Shown in pieces: positions 1 to 8,457 of a stretch of 64,000 nt of DNA. Position numbers and translations under genes: made by a program. Positions within the stretch are counted from its first letter, which is position 1. Each line of letters begins with the position of its first letter. Location of the stretch: assembly GCA_048267245.1 (NCBI GenBank), contig JBLWXV010000002.1:372001-436000 (forward strand), given 5' to 3'. Source of the stretch: JBLWXV01 sp048267245. GTDB lineage: Bacteria > Bdellovibrionota > Bacteriovoracia > Bacteriovoracales > Bacteriovoracaceae. The notes below the pieces were generated by a model. It was not told the origin of the DNA. It saw only the letters and a list, made by a program, of their open reading frames with translations, and made no database searches.

Positions 1-356
1 GTACTGCCAATAAATTTGAGACCACTTCTGCCTCTAGCGGCGGCGTCTCCGATACCCGCTGTCGACATGGCGGCTTTTCCCTTCTTTTCAGGAGATTTGT
101 ATCCGCCGTATCTAATGGCCGCGCTGGCAAGCCCTGAGCAGTCGGTATTTCCCCAACGACTGGCGTTTACATTGCTGTTCCAGGCGTTAACTGAACCCTT
201 TTTATCTCTTAGGAGATAGCGAATCCCTTTGGCCGTAAGAGCGTACTTCACAACATCACTGGCGCGATATTTTGTGGCCGCACTTGCTTCATTGACCATG
301 CCTGGAGCGATTGTCATCATGGTGAGACCGAAAAGTGATAAAATAGCTGTCTTCAT
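1..356 (-). CDS. NlpC/P60-like secreted cysteine peptidase, 5' part only
   Basis: The gene runs off the left edge; 118 codons are visible. It starts at ATG 356-354, preceded by a strong GGAGG about 8 bases upstream. Residues 1-26 form a signal peptide ending EASA, so the product is exported. The segment after it has an alpha-helical stretch and then TDCSGL at residues 71-76, the arrangement of the catalytic Cys (Cys73) at the start of a helix in NlpC/P60 papain-like domains, which cut peptide bonds in peptidoglycan. The His and third polar residue would lie beyond the window. The Cys motif and export signal are seen; the family call is inferred from one motif, so a CHAP or other papain-fold enzyme is possible. 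Confidence 0.6.
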   Translation of the reverse strand, partial: MKTAILSLFGLTMMTIAPGMVNEASAATKYRASDVVKYALTAKGIRYLLRDKKGSVNAWNSNVNASRWGNTDCSGLASAAIRYGGYKSPEKKGKAAMSTAGIGDAAARGRSGLKFIGS

Positions 357-491
357 GTTGTTTATCCTCCATTGCGATTTATAATTGGTTGGTGCGTTGG
401 CATAGTAATAAGCTTTTTGATGCAATGGGTTGCTTTTGAAGTCTTCTCACACTTTTACGTTGTTAATCTGTGAACACCTAGAGGTAAGTTG

Positions 492-1553
492 ATGAAATTT
501 TTGATTTCTGGATTAGTACTCTTTGCTTTAGTGATTAGTGGCATCTGGTATCTGATGAATTCAAAAGCCCCGAGTGATCCAATCACTATAAAGAGAGACT
601 CGCCCGAGGTGACCAAGGGTGGGCCCGTCACAATCGCAACTGCTACTGGAGAAGAGAGTGCTATAGGCCAGAAGGTGGACTCGGCAAAGCCAGTACTTGG
701 AGAACAAAAAAATGGTGGAAGAGTTGTTTTAAAAGCAACGCGTGAGCAAGTGGGACTATCAGAAGAGTCGGGGGGAATTGGCCCCACCAGCTTTGTTTCA
801 GGTCATAACGGTGAAGTATTTTTTGCAGATCGATTTAACGACCGAGTGGTTGAGATTACTCCGGATGGTAAGGAGCGTGTTATTTATAAGAGTGATCCCA
901 ACGAATATATTCGCGGCCATGGACTCGACCCTAGTGGTAATTCCTTTGTCTTGGTTGGAAACGATAAGTACTCGCTCGTTAAGATTTCTCCTGAAGGTGT
1001 GGCGGAAAAAATGAATTTCTCTCATGATCCGGAGCACTTGGATGGAATGAGGGTTGATGCTAGAGATGATGCCGTCTACTTAGTTGGTCATGAAAAAACG
1101 ATTAAGCTTGATAAGCAGACAGGGGAAAAGACTGAGATGTATGGAGTGCCCTCCATGACAAATGATGAAGCACTCGATGTTATATTAACGGAAGAGGGCA
1201 GGGTGATGGCGACCTATCGCAAGGCCGCAACTGGCGCTCCAGATAGAACGGTCGAAGTGGGTACTGAAAAGTTCGGCGCAGTCTTAGGAACTTTCCCGCT
1301 TGAAAATGGAGGCTTTGTAATGGCACTAGGTAGCGATCCATCTTTGAGTGAAGAGAATGCGCAAAATCCTAAAGTCACTTTTCAAACGATTTCTAGCAGT
1401 GGAGAGCTTGGGACAAGTGTTAGCGTTGAAGCTGGTATTGATGATAGTACCTTTAGTATTGATTTGCCCTTTAGCGTGAGCCCTCAAGGTGTTATTCAGC
1501 AAGCGATCGCTGGCCCAGAGGGAACGAAAATTGTTGAGTACAAAAACCAGTAG
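492..1553 (+). CDS. Membrane-anchored protein with propeller-like repeats
   Basis: A 353-residue protein with an N-terminal hydrophobic segment (about residues 3-22) followed by a polar linker, suggesting an inner-membrane anchor with the rest in the periplasm. Residues from about 100 onward contain repeated blocks of the type GHNGEVFFADRFNDRVVEI and GHGLDPSGNSFVLVG, which resemble NHL/SMP-30-type beta-propeller blades. No catalytic motif was recognised. ATG 492 is preferred over the TTG at 489 because GAGGTAAG at 481-488 gives a 7-base spacing from GAGG. It stands alone between an oppositely directed NlpC/P60-like gene and a convergent secreted-protein gene. The fold call is inferred from blade-like repeats only. 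Confidence 0.7.
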   Translation: MKFLISGLVLFALVISGIWYLMNSKAPSDPITIKRDSPEVTKGGPVTIATATGEESAIGQKVDSAKPVLGEQKNGGRVVLKATREQVGLSEESGGIGPTSFVSGHNGEVFFADRFNDRVVEITPDGKERVIYKSDPNEYIRGHGLDPSGNSFVLVGNDKYSLVKISPEGVAEKMNFSHDPEHLDGMRVDARDDAVYLVGHEKTIKLDKQTGEKTEMYGVPSMTNDEALDVILTEEGRVMATYRKAATGAPDRTVEVGTEKFGAVLGTFPLENGGFVMALGSDPSLSEENAQNPKVTFQTISSSGELGTSVSVEAGIDDSTFSIDLPFSVSPQGVIQQAIAGPEGTKIVEYKNQ

Positions 1554-1556
1554 TGC

Positions 1557-2903
1557 TTAGTCTACTGGTTTAGCCTCGATGATTTCGATATTTGCAGGCA
1601 TGCGAGGATCAGAATCCTTTGGCTTTACAAATGTTCCAACTGGTCCTGAGTCCATTAAAAAGAGCATCCCTATATCCTGATCTTTTGGGCGGTAATTAGG
1701 AAGAGTAGACTCTATGAGCTTTAACTCTTCGTATGCTTGGGCGTGAGTGAGTTCTTTGTCATCAAGCTTCATCATGACATCAATTTTATTCATCTGAGTT
1801 TTCTTAGCGAGATATTCAACCTGCCTCTCATTAAATCCAATTGGTCTATGCTTTCTCATGCGGTCAATATCTTGATCGATTTTGCGATCGAGCTCCTTAG
1901 TCATTCTTACCATTTCACCTTGGTAGCGCTCAACTTCGTCTTGTGTTGGAGGAACAAGAGCAGAGATCTTAAAGTAGATATCGAGCTTATCAGTCTGAGC
2001 TGGTGCGTGCTTACTCATTTCAAAACAGCTCTCAGTTTGTTGATCGAGAGGAATGAGGGAGAGATCGCCATTTTTTAAGAAATTCTTTGAGTGAAGTGAA
2101 GCCGTGAAAAAATAGAGATCTTTAGAGTCTGGAAGAAAGTCTCTGGCCCACTCATGAATGAGGGCGTAGCTACACTGGGTTGGCTTTTTCTGGATATCTT
2201 TAAAGAGGCCAGCATTATAAGTATAGAAAATTTGTGGTCGTGTTCTTGAGTAGTCGCGGTTAAAGAGCTGACAAGTTTGGCAGTTATCAGCTTTCACGAG
2301 GTGAGTCTCATCTTTAATATCGTAGCTATGGCACTCTGGTGTTTCCTTAGAACCCGATGAGACCCAACGCCTTCTGGCACTTGAACTATCGCCACCGTTA
2401 AAGGGGACCGACTTAATAAAATCCTTAAGCCCTTCGGCCATGACTGGATTGACGCTCGCAAGTCTCTCAGCAATGAAGTTAATGCGCTCTTTGCAATTTT
2501 GATCCTTAGGAAACTCAAATTCGTCTTTGTTTTCTTCGTGAAGCGAGTTGCGAGTTTGAATATAATCGTATGAGTATTCACCTTGAAATGAATTGTCTTT
2601 GCTCTTTTTACAGAGAAGAACATCGCCACCACCGGGGCCACGGCCACCGTTGTAGAGTCTTTTCTGGGCATTCGCGTCCGGAGAGTTGGCCACTCCAAAA
2701 GTGAAGAGTCCAATTAAGCTCCAGGTTGAAAACCAATTTTTGTTCTTCATCTGTTCTTCCTCTTTCTCTTTTAACGAGTCTATTTGCTCTTGAAAGTCTC
2801 GTGCGAGCTCTTCTCCCTGCTTGATCATATCAGTATTGGGTACAGATTCTTGTGACCAGGCAAGCGCTTCCAAAAAAATGTAGATCATCAGAGCTACCTT
2901 CAT
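1557..2903 (-). CDS. Secreted or membrane hypothetical protein with two possible starts
   Basis: I do not recognise the family. The full reading frame is 448 residues and begins with a hydrophobic, signal-like segment (residues 1-17), then a charged coiled-coil-like stretch (about 28-51). A second signal-like segment starts at Met52 (ATG 2750-2748), preceded by GAGGAAG at good spacing and ending SPDANA, a plausible signal peptidase site. The ATG at 2903 has no clear ribosome site. Either the short 397-residue form is the real secreted protein or the upstream part is a fused small exported peptide. The body has several Cys residues and a conserved-looking HEWARDF segment. It ends 3 bases from the convergent propeller-like gene. 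The existence of a gene is well supported; the start is not. Confidence 0.65.
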   Translation of the reverse strand: MKVALMIYIFLEALAWSQESVPNTDMIKQGEELARDFQEQIDSLKEKEEEQMKNKNWFSTWSLIGLFTFGVANSPDANAQKRLYNGGRGPGGGDVLLCKKSKDNSFQGEYSYDYIQTRNSLHEENKDEFEFPKDQNCKERINFIAERLASVNPVMAEGLKDFIKSVPFNGGDSSSARRRWVSSGSKETPECHSYDIKDETHLVKADNCQTCQLFNRDYSRTRPQIFYTYNAGLFKDIQKKPTQCSYALIHEWARDFLPDSKDLYFFTASLHSKNFLKNGDLSLIPLDQQTESCFEMSKHAPAQTDKLDIYFKISALVPPTQDEVERYQGEMVRMTKELDRKIDQDIDRMRKHRPIGFNERQVEYLAKKTQMNKIDVMMKLDDKELTHAQAYEELKLIESTLPNYRPKDQDIGMLFLMDSGPVGTFVKPKDSDPRMPANIEIIEAKPVD

Positions 2904-3020
2904 ATCGTCTTATCGGCTAGTTAGGGGCACTTTTTAAATAAAATAACGCGGCGACGAATTACTCCCTAAATTTTCCCCCCCAAATCTCTTAGTTTAAGAG
3001 CTGTAAACAGGAGGGGTTAT

Positions 3021-3527
3021 ATGAATACTATGAAGAAACCACAGATTTTTAACTACTTAGACTACAGACTCTATTTGGCCGACACTTACACTTACTACAA
3101 GCAGACAACGACATATTTTAGCTACCGCTACTTCTCTTCAAAGGCCGGGATCAATTCTTCGAGCTTTTTGAAGCTCGTGATTGAAGGCAAGCGAGGCCTC
3201 ACTGATGAGACATGTGAGAAGTTTATCCACGCGCTCAGACTTTGGGGCAAAGAGGGAGACTTCTTTAGAGTGCTCGTAAAATATAATCAAGCTAAGACTC
3301 CACAGGAGAAGCTTAGAAACTTTAAAGACCTCGAAAGCATTAAGCTTGAAGCAGCTATGAGTGCTGAAGGTACCATTGCTCCAAGCGCTGAAGAGAATCG
3401 CAAAGATGAATTCTGGTCCGATTGGATGGAAATTGCTCGTCAAAGGTTAGGAATGGAATCGAGCAATGCAAGCGAGATCTTAAACGCAGTTCGCGCTGAG
3501 TTTGAAAACCCTGCAGCACTAAACTAA
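3021..3527 (+). CDS. TIGR02147-family protein, short form
   Basis: Residues 6-100 match the N-terminal pattern of TIGR02147 proteins: a YLDYR-YL start, then FSYRYFSSKAGINSSSFLKLV resembling a helix-turn-helix, then VIEGKRGLT and a helix with FFRVLVKYNQAKT. These proteins are abundant in Bdellovibrio-like and Fibrobacter genomes and are thought to be DNA-binding regulators of unknown targets. Family members are usually about 260-290 residues; this one has 168, so most of the C-terminal half is absent. No frameshifted remainder was seen downstream, where the next gene converges. A strong AGGAGG lies about 7 bases before ATG. Its stop overlaps the stop of the convergent regulator gene in the shared bases 3524-3527. 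Confidence 0.75.
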   Translation: MNTMKKPQIFNYLDYRLYLADTYTYYKQTTTYFSYRYFSSKAGINSSSFLKLVIEGKRGLTDETCEKFIHALRLWGKEGDFFRVLVKYNQAKTPQEKLRNFKDLESIKLEAAMSAEGTIAPSAEENRKDEFWSDWMEIARQRLGMESSNASEILNAVRAEFENPAALN

Positions 3528-5176
3528 GACCCCACGCCCCTCCAGGTATAAGAGTGTGGGGTGGGAAGATCGATGAGGTCTTCCTGTCTCCACTCCTTAA
3601 TTAACCTTTGGGCGTTGCGGGTGCTCATGCCTAAAGCCTGCGCAAGCTCTTCACTGGTAAAAGAATGCGGGAGAGACTTCATCGCGAAGGGATACCAATT
3701 TCTTGGAGTTAGGTCGGTGGGAAGAATCAAACCGATATGCTCGCGCTCCCACACATAATTTAAATTCTTAATCTTTATTGAAAATCCGAATTTTCCAAGG
3801 GCTTTTACTGCCTTTTTAATTCTGTCTAGTCCAGATTCCCAGTTAATAAACTCTTGGCGATAGATTGAATCAGCGAGTAAATATTGATGGACACCTCGGC
3901 TTCCACCTCCAGCGAGTGCTAGCAAGATCTTTGACTGCAGCTCTGTCAGACCAATGACTTCACCACTTTTTTTATAGATGAGAGATGACTTCAAATCAAT
4001 TAGGTCTTGATTGAAATCCCGGTGCGAAATATCCCGGTAGAATTTAAGGACAATTTTATCGTTCGAAGCAACCCAGATATCACTTATCTTTTCGTCTTCA
4101 ATTCTACTTACTACCCAAGGGGGGACCTTTGTGTCGTCACTCTGCGCCCTCGTTCTTCCAGCTTGCAGAGAATAGATACTGTAATTTGGGTAGGCAAGCA
4201 GGGTCAGGCGCTCGTCCAAACTCAATAGGTTTGGCTCATAGTGATTTATCCAAAAGAGAATTTCAATTAAGCTTGTAGGGGTTTGATCAGGGCGAGAGAG
4301 TAGATCTCTGGCTTGAATTAATTCGGCCACACCTCGCTTAAAATCTTCTTTGCTCCAGATGTAATTGAGACCAGAGTGCTTTAAGAGATAAGCATAGTCT
4401 TTGCTTTGGTTGTCTGCTCCAAAGAGATTAAATGATTTATTAAAGTGATGACGAGCTTGATCGAATTTTCCATCATAGTTGAGGTACTCGCCAAGGGCCT
4501 GATGAGCGGTTGCGAGAATCAATTTATCATTTTCAAAATGTTCTGACTCTAGAAGCGTTTGAACTCTCTCAGAAGCACTTAGAAAGTTGCCGTCAATTGC
4601 GTCGCAGTCTGAGAGACCAAGAGAAATATAAAAATACTGATAGCTCTCAGGAATATAGAGTTTAATCGCATTCTCAAAGCCCCATCTGGCCTTCTCACTG
4701 TGGTAGTAGGCTAAGTGCAGGTAGGCAAAGTTTTGAAAATACTGCGGGTAGTGGTGGGCGAGGAGATCTCCCTCGCTTCCCATAATTTCTTGAATATTTT
4801 TCATCAGGTCTAGGGCCACATACTTCGCTCCAGACATACCTAGCATGTAGCTCAAACGAAGTTGGATACAGAGTTCGGGTGCACTTAAACCTCTAAGTTC
4901 AGACTGCGTAAGGGGAGGGCCTAGGATCTTAGTTGCGGCCGAGTCTTGTCCCATCCAGGAGTAATATTCGGAGATGCGAATGCGTTCAAAGGGCTTTGGA
5001 GAATTTTTTTTAAGCCAAGTCTTGAGCTTCTTCTGTGCGCTGGCAAACTCACCTGCCTTAAGGAAGTCGCCAAGTTGTTGAATGTCCTCTGAAATAGTCC
5101 AAAGGTTTGAAGGGTTTATCTTATTCACCTTTATAGAATAACTCAAAACTCTGGCGGTGGTGAGGACTGATATCAA
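3524..5176 (-). CDS. TPR protein with C-terminal winged-helix regulator domain
   Basis: About 550 residues. Most of the length (roughly 30-330) is helical with TPR-like pairs. Residues about 408-480 (LTELQSKILLALAGGG, then a helix, then NLNYVWERE) follow the pattern of the OmpR/PhoB winged-helix DNA-binding domain. The last 50 residues contain a second possible helix-turn-helix (FTSEELAQALGMSTRNAQRL). It is therefore likely a cytoplasmic transcription regulator whose TPR region senses a protein or peptide, but the target is unknown. The start is uncertain: the TTG at 5176 has only AGG next to it, and a GTG about 20 codons further in is an alternative. It converges with the short TIGR02147 gene and diverges from the secreted-protein cluster. 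Confidence 0.6.
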   Translation of the reverse strand: MISVLTTARVLSYSIKVNKINPSNLWTISEDIQQLGDFLKAGEFASAQKKLKTWLKKNSPKPFERIRISEYYSWMGQDSAATKILGPPLTQSELRGLSAPELCIQLRLSYMLGMSGAKYVALDLMKNIQEIMGSEGDLLAHHYPQYFQNFAYLHLAYYHSEKARWGFENAIKLYIPESYQYFYISLGLSDCDAIDGNFLSASERVQTLLESEHFENDKLILATAHQALGEYLNYDGKFDQARHHFNKSFNLFGADNQSKDYAYLLKHSGLNYIWSKEDFKRGVAELIQARDLLSRPDQTPTSLIEILFWINHYEPNLLSLDERLTLLAYPNYSIYSLQAGRTRAQSDDTKVPPWVVSRIEDEKISDIWVASNDKIVLKFYRDISHRDFNQDLIDLKSSLIYKKSGEVIGLTELQSKILLALAGGGSRGVHQYLLADSIYRQEFINWESGLDRIKKAVKALGKFGFSIKIKNLNYVWEREHIGLILPTDLTPRNWYPFAMKSLPHSFTSEELAQALGMSTRNAQRLIKEWRQEDLIDLPTPHSYTWRGVGS

Positions 5177-5289
5177 CCTAGCAAAACTCTCAAGTTTGCG
5201 GAAAGTAATGATTTAATATACCGGGCTTAATTCCATATCTAGAATTGTCTTACAATATAATCACTTGATTAATATAGGGGACCTTCCAG

Positions 5290-7203
5290 ATGGGCAGAAT
5301 TCTAACTGTCATTAGCTGTATGCTTGCACTTATGAACGCGCAAGTCATGGCCTGTAGTACGTTTGATGATGAGCAACTTATCAATGAGCGAAATGCCTGT
5401 GAGCTCGACTCATCAAAAGCTTGGAGCTGTGAACTCAATCGCTGTGTGACAACACAGGAATCTAAGACGGCCCGTGATGACTATGAAGCATGCTCTGAGC
5501 TTGCCAAATATGAAGAGCGAAAGAAGTGTCACGACGATTACGCCCTTAAATACACCGGAATCAAGCAAGAGAAAGAACCCCCCTACATGATTGGCGCTGG
5601 AGTAAGTGCTGCCCTTGCAACAATCATGGTTCTTAATATCGCTGCCGCAAAGAATGCAAAAGGGCGATGCATTTCAAAGTACATTCTCGCTGCCACTGGT
5701 GGAGCGGGAGTGATGTCTGAAATTTATTTTCAAATGAGCGCCAAGAAGCAATTGGAAGAACTGCGTGAGAAGTATGAAAAAGAGCAGGAGCTCTCGAATT
5801 CATATCATCAACAAGTGCGAGCTCTTGAGTTTTTAAAGCAAGAACAAGAAATGGTCGCTGACTACTCCAAGAATCGAAAGGCAGCTTATATGATGTTAAC
5901 TGCCGGCTATGGGATGTCGATGGCCGCTGCAATTTTTGATATGAGAAAGCCCTCTTGTGGCGGAAAGTCTGAAGGAGCTGAGGGGGCCGAAGGAGCAGAT
6001 GGAGCTGCCGGAGCGGAGGGCGCTGACGGTGCAAGTGCGAGTGGGACATCGGCCACCGGCCCAGCTTCTGGTGATGTCTCTGGGGCGAGTGTGAGCTCTG
6101 CTGGGGTCTCCCAAGCAATGGGTCACCCAGTGGGCATTATTATGATGGCCGGAGTAGGGCTCGGTGTGAGTGCCTATCTATGGAAAGCGGCCCATGATCA
6201 AGAAAAGCTTGCTAAAGAAAACGCTCAAAAAGTTCAAGAGATGATTGAGAAGTTTAATGCCTTAATGGCGGGACACTGTCCGGCCGGCCGAGATAATTAT
6301 GAATCCCTTCAGACTTCGCCAAGGTGCTATTGCTACACCAATGAGGGCAAGCGAAATACGAATCGCTCCAATTCAGAAACTTGTAAATCACTTTGGGCGA
6401 GCGATGAAACTAACTACTTCATCCCCCCTAATTCCTATGCAAGTGTGAAAGGAAAGAAGGAGCGAGTCGGTTGTATGGCCGTCACTGGGGAATTTGATGA
6501 GAAGTGTGCATGTAAAAGTCTCAAGAATAATAAGGGCGAGAGTGGCTGTTTGAAAGTTCCCACTCAGGTTGCTTTGACTGAGCCGGGACTCTCACTTGAG
6601 GCGAAAACATTTGCTCAGACACTTAACGGCATTAACACCGGATCTCTCACTCCAGCTGACCTCAGCCACACAGATCTAGAGAAGATGGCCACCAGAGTAA
6701 ATAAAATGAATAAAATGCTTCTGCCTGATGCCATTAAAGATGCCAAGGCCAACTTTGGCACAGATTTAAAATTTGGCGACAAGTTTAATGACGACTTTAT
6801 TCGCGCTATGGATAAGAATGACGCTAAGCTGGGCTTAGAGCAGGCCGGGCCATTTGCTATGGCCGCACTCAATAGCGATCGCTTAAAGAAGGCGCTAGAT
6901 CCTACAGCGCTCGATCTAGCTCGTTCAGAAATTTCACCTGAAGCACCAAGAGAGGCAACGACGCTTAAGGGAGGCGAAGTCGCCGTACAAAAAAAACAGG
7001 ATAAGAACACACTCTCATTTGATATGTCAGACTCAAAAAGAGTTGAGGAATTTGCTACTGCCGAATCGGGAGCTTCTCAGGAGACGCCGGTCGGTGAAAT
7101 GGTAAAGTATCAAGATATCAATAATACCGGTGAGAGCTTGTGGGAAATTCTCACAAAGAGATACCAGCAAAGTGGCATCCGCAGACTTTTTCACGAAAAT
7201 TGA
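5290..7203 (+). CDS. Large exported membrane protein with four hydrophobic segments, unknown family
   Basis: A 637-residue protein I do not recognise. It begins with a signal peptide ending QVMAC at Cys22, so signal peptidase I cleavage or lipidation are both possible. Residues 22-90 are Cys-rich. Hydrophobic, glycine-rich helices lie near 99-120, 128-148, 197-217 and 279-299. Residues 149-190 look coiled-coil, and 224-275 are a low-complexity Gly/Ala/Glu/Ser stretch. The remainder is soluble, with Cys pairs near 325-400. It is the first of three consecutive large exported proteins, which suggests a common envelope complex. A possible -10 TATAAT lies at 5256-5261, with no good -35 seen. The start is the first ATG, with a modest AGGGGA upstream. 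Confidence 0.75.
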   Translation: MGRILTVISCMLALMNAQVMACSTFDDEQLINERNACELDSSKAWSCELNRCVTTQESKTARDDYEACSELAKYEERKKCHDDYALKYTGIKQEKEPPYMIGAGVSAALATIMVLNIAAAKNAKGRCISKYILAATGGAGVMSEIYFQMSAKKQLEELREKYEKEQELSNSYHQQVRALEFLKQEQEMVADYSKNRKAAYMMLTAGYGMSMAAAIFDMRKPSCGGKSEGAEGAEGADGAAGAEGADGASASGTSATGPASGDVSGASVSSAGVSQAMGHPVGIIMMAGVGLGVSAYLWKAAHDQEKLAKENAQKVQEMIEKFNALMAGHCPAGRDNYESLQTSPRCYCYTNEGKRNTNRSNSETCKSLWASDETNYFIPPNSYASVKGKKERVGCMAVTGEFDEKCACKSLKNNKGESGCLKVPTQVALTEPGLSLEAKTFAQTLNGINTGSLTPADLSHTDLEKMATRVNKMNKMLLPDAIKDAKANFGTDLKFGDKFNDDFIRAMDKNDAKLGLEQAGPFAMAALNSDRLKKALDPTALDLARSEISPEAPREATTLKGGEVAVQKKQDKNTLSFDMSDSKRVEEFATAESGASQETPVGEMVKYQDINNTGESLWEILTKRYQQSGIRRLFHEN

Positions 7204-7317
7204 CACTTTTTTTGGGCATTTCAAACCGCTGAACTCAGGGATTCTACAAGTATTTTTAGGGAGCTAGCTGCCTAGGGGTTGCTGTAAAAGGCCATGACCT
7301 CGATACTTATAGGAATT

Positions 7318-8457
7318 ATGAGAAGAGAATACTTTGCACATTTACCTATTTTTTTGGGACTCATCTTGGTGGTGCTCTTTTCTCTGAGCACTTATGCCGA
7401 AGTCACGGATGAAGAGCTCGACTCAATTTTGAATTCTCCCCCTCAAAACTTCTCCAATGACTACTGGTCTAAGGCCGTCACTGCATATCTCAGTAGTTGT
7501 CAGGGGGGAAATTGCTCGTGTGTTTTTGGTGTCACTGAGGCCTTAGAAGTTGATACTGGAATGTTTTGGTTTGGCAACTTCGCCAAGGGTAGCGCTGATG
7601 AAATGTATCGTGAGTACGGTCGCATTAACACGAATACCTACAATGGTGGCTACGCCGCTAAACTAGATAAGTGCCATGCTGCTAATCAGACCATGAGTGA
7701 AAATGCCAATGGTGAGTGCTGCATGCAATTTGAAGCAGGCACGCAGTGTATTCCATGTTCTAACTTTCAAACCTACGCCGCTGGACTAGGAATTACTGAG
7801 AATCAAACAAAGAAACATCTTTGGTATGGGGCCACATTAAAAGGCGCAATTTATATACACGATAATTCCCATTGCGCGGGACCTCGCTGTAAACTTTCAG
7901 TTGCCTGTCCTACAGTGACGGCAGCAGCAATGAAGGATCTCTGTAAGAACTTTATCGGGCAGTATCCGAAACGCGCCCAGACACCGCATAGCTTTGACAA
8001 TGACATTGTGACTGAAGAGAGAGCTGGTGGAGTTTGGTACTACTTCAATGGAGGCGCCAAAGGCTCTCGCGACTCAGCTAAGAAAGGGTTGAGTGTGATT
8101 AAAGAGCGATGTTCTTCCGAGCAGTATGGACGCCTTGGAAATATGAGCGGAACTAGTTCTATGGCCTCTTCTTCGAATTCATCTGATGATGGCAACTCCT
8201 ATAATCGAAGAGGCTCAAACCGTGGCTCTTCAAGTGGCAATTCAGGAAGTTCAGGTGGTGGGGCCGGAGCCTCAGTGGGTGACTTTATGAGCACCTTCAT
8301 TGATCAACTCATTGCGGCCGAAATTCAACAGGCCGAAGAGCAGGAGGGCGAGGGCGAGAATGCTGAGGAGTCTGGATCTCGCGCTGTCGTTTCTCGCAGT
8401 GAACTCAATAGCAATTGCTCGCTAGTTAATGGTGTTAAGACTTGTGATGAAAATTAA
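7318..8457 (+). CDS. Secreted Cys-rich protein with Ser/Gly linker and acidic tail
   Basis: A 379-residue exported protein of unrecognised family. The ATG at 7318 is chosen over the ATG at 7294 because TAGGA sits just before it and the signal peptide then starts MRREYFAHLPIFLGL and ends STYA. The mature part (to about residue 280) has many Cys residues, including CQGGNCSC, ECC and CIPC, suggesting disulfide bonds in the periplasm or outside the cell. Residues from about 280 to 320 are a Ser/Asn/Gly linker, and the tail is Glu-rich. It follows the previous exported protein by 114 bases, and its last codons overlap the next gene, indicating coexpression with it. Confidence 0.75.
   Translation: MRREYFAHLPIFLGLILVVLFSLSTYAEVTDEELDSILNSPPQNFSNDYWSKAVTAYLSSCQGGNCSCVFGVTEALEVDTGMFWFGNFAKGSADEMYREYGRINTNTYNGGYAAKLDKCHAANQTMSENANGECCMQFEAGTQCIPCSNFQTYAAGLGITENQTKKHLWYGATLKGAIYIHDNSHCAGPRCKLSVACPTVTAAAMKDLCKNFIGQYPKRAQTPHSFDNDIVTEERAGGVWYYFNGGAKGSRDSAKKGLSVIKERCSSEQYGRLGNMSGTSSMASSSNSSDDGNSYNRRGSNRGSSSGNSGSSGGGAGASVGDFMSTFIDQLIAAEIQQAEEQEGEGENAEESGSRAVVSRSELNSNCSLVNGVKTCDEN

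Noticed and set aside
16..219. A 67-residue frame at the left edge
   Set aside because: It is antisense to the NlpC/P60-like gene, which has a signal peptide, ribosome site and a motif.
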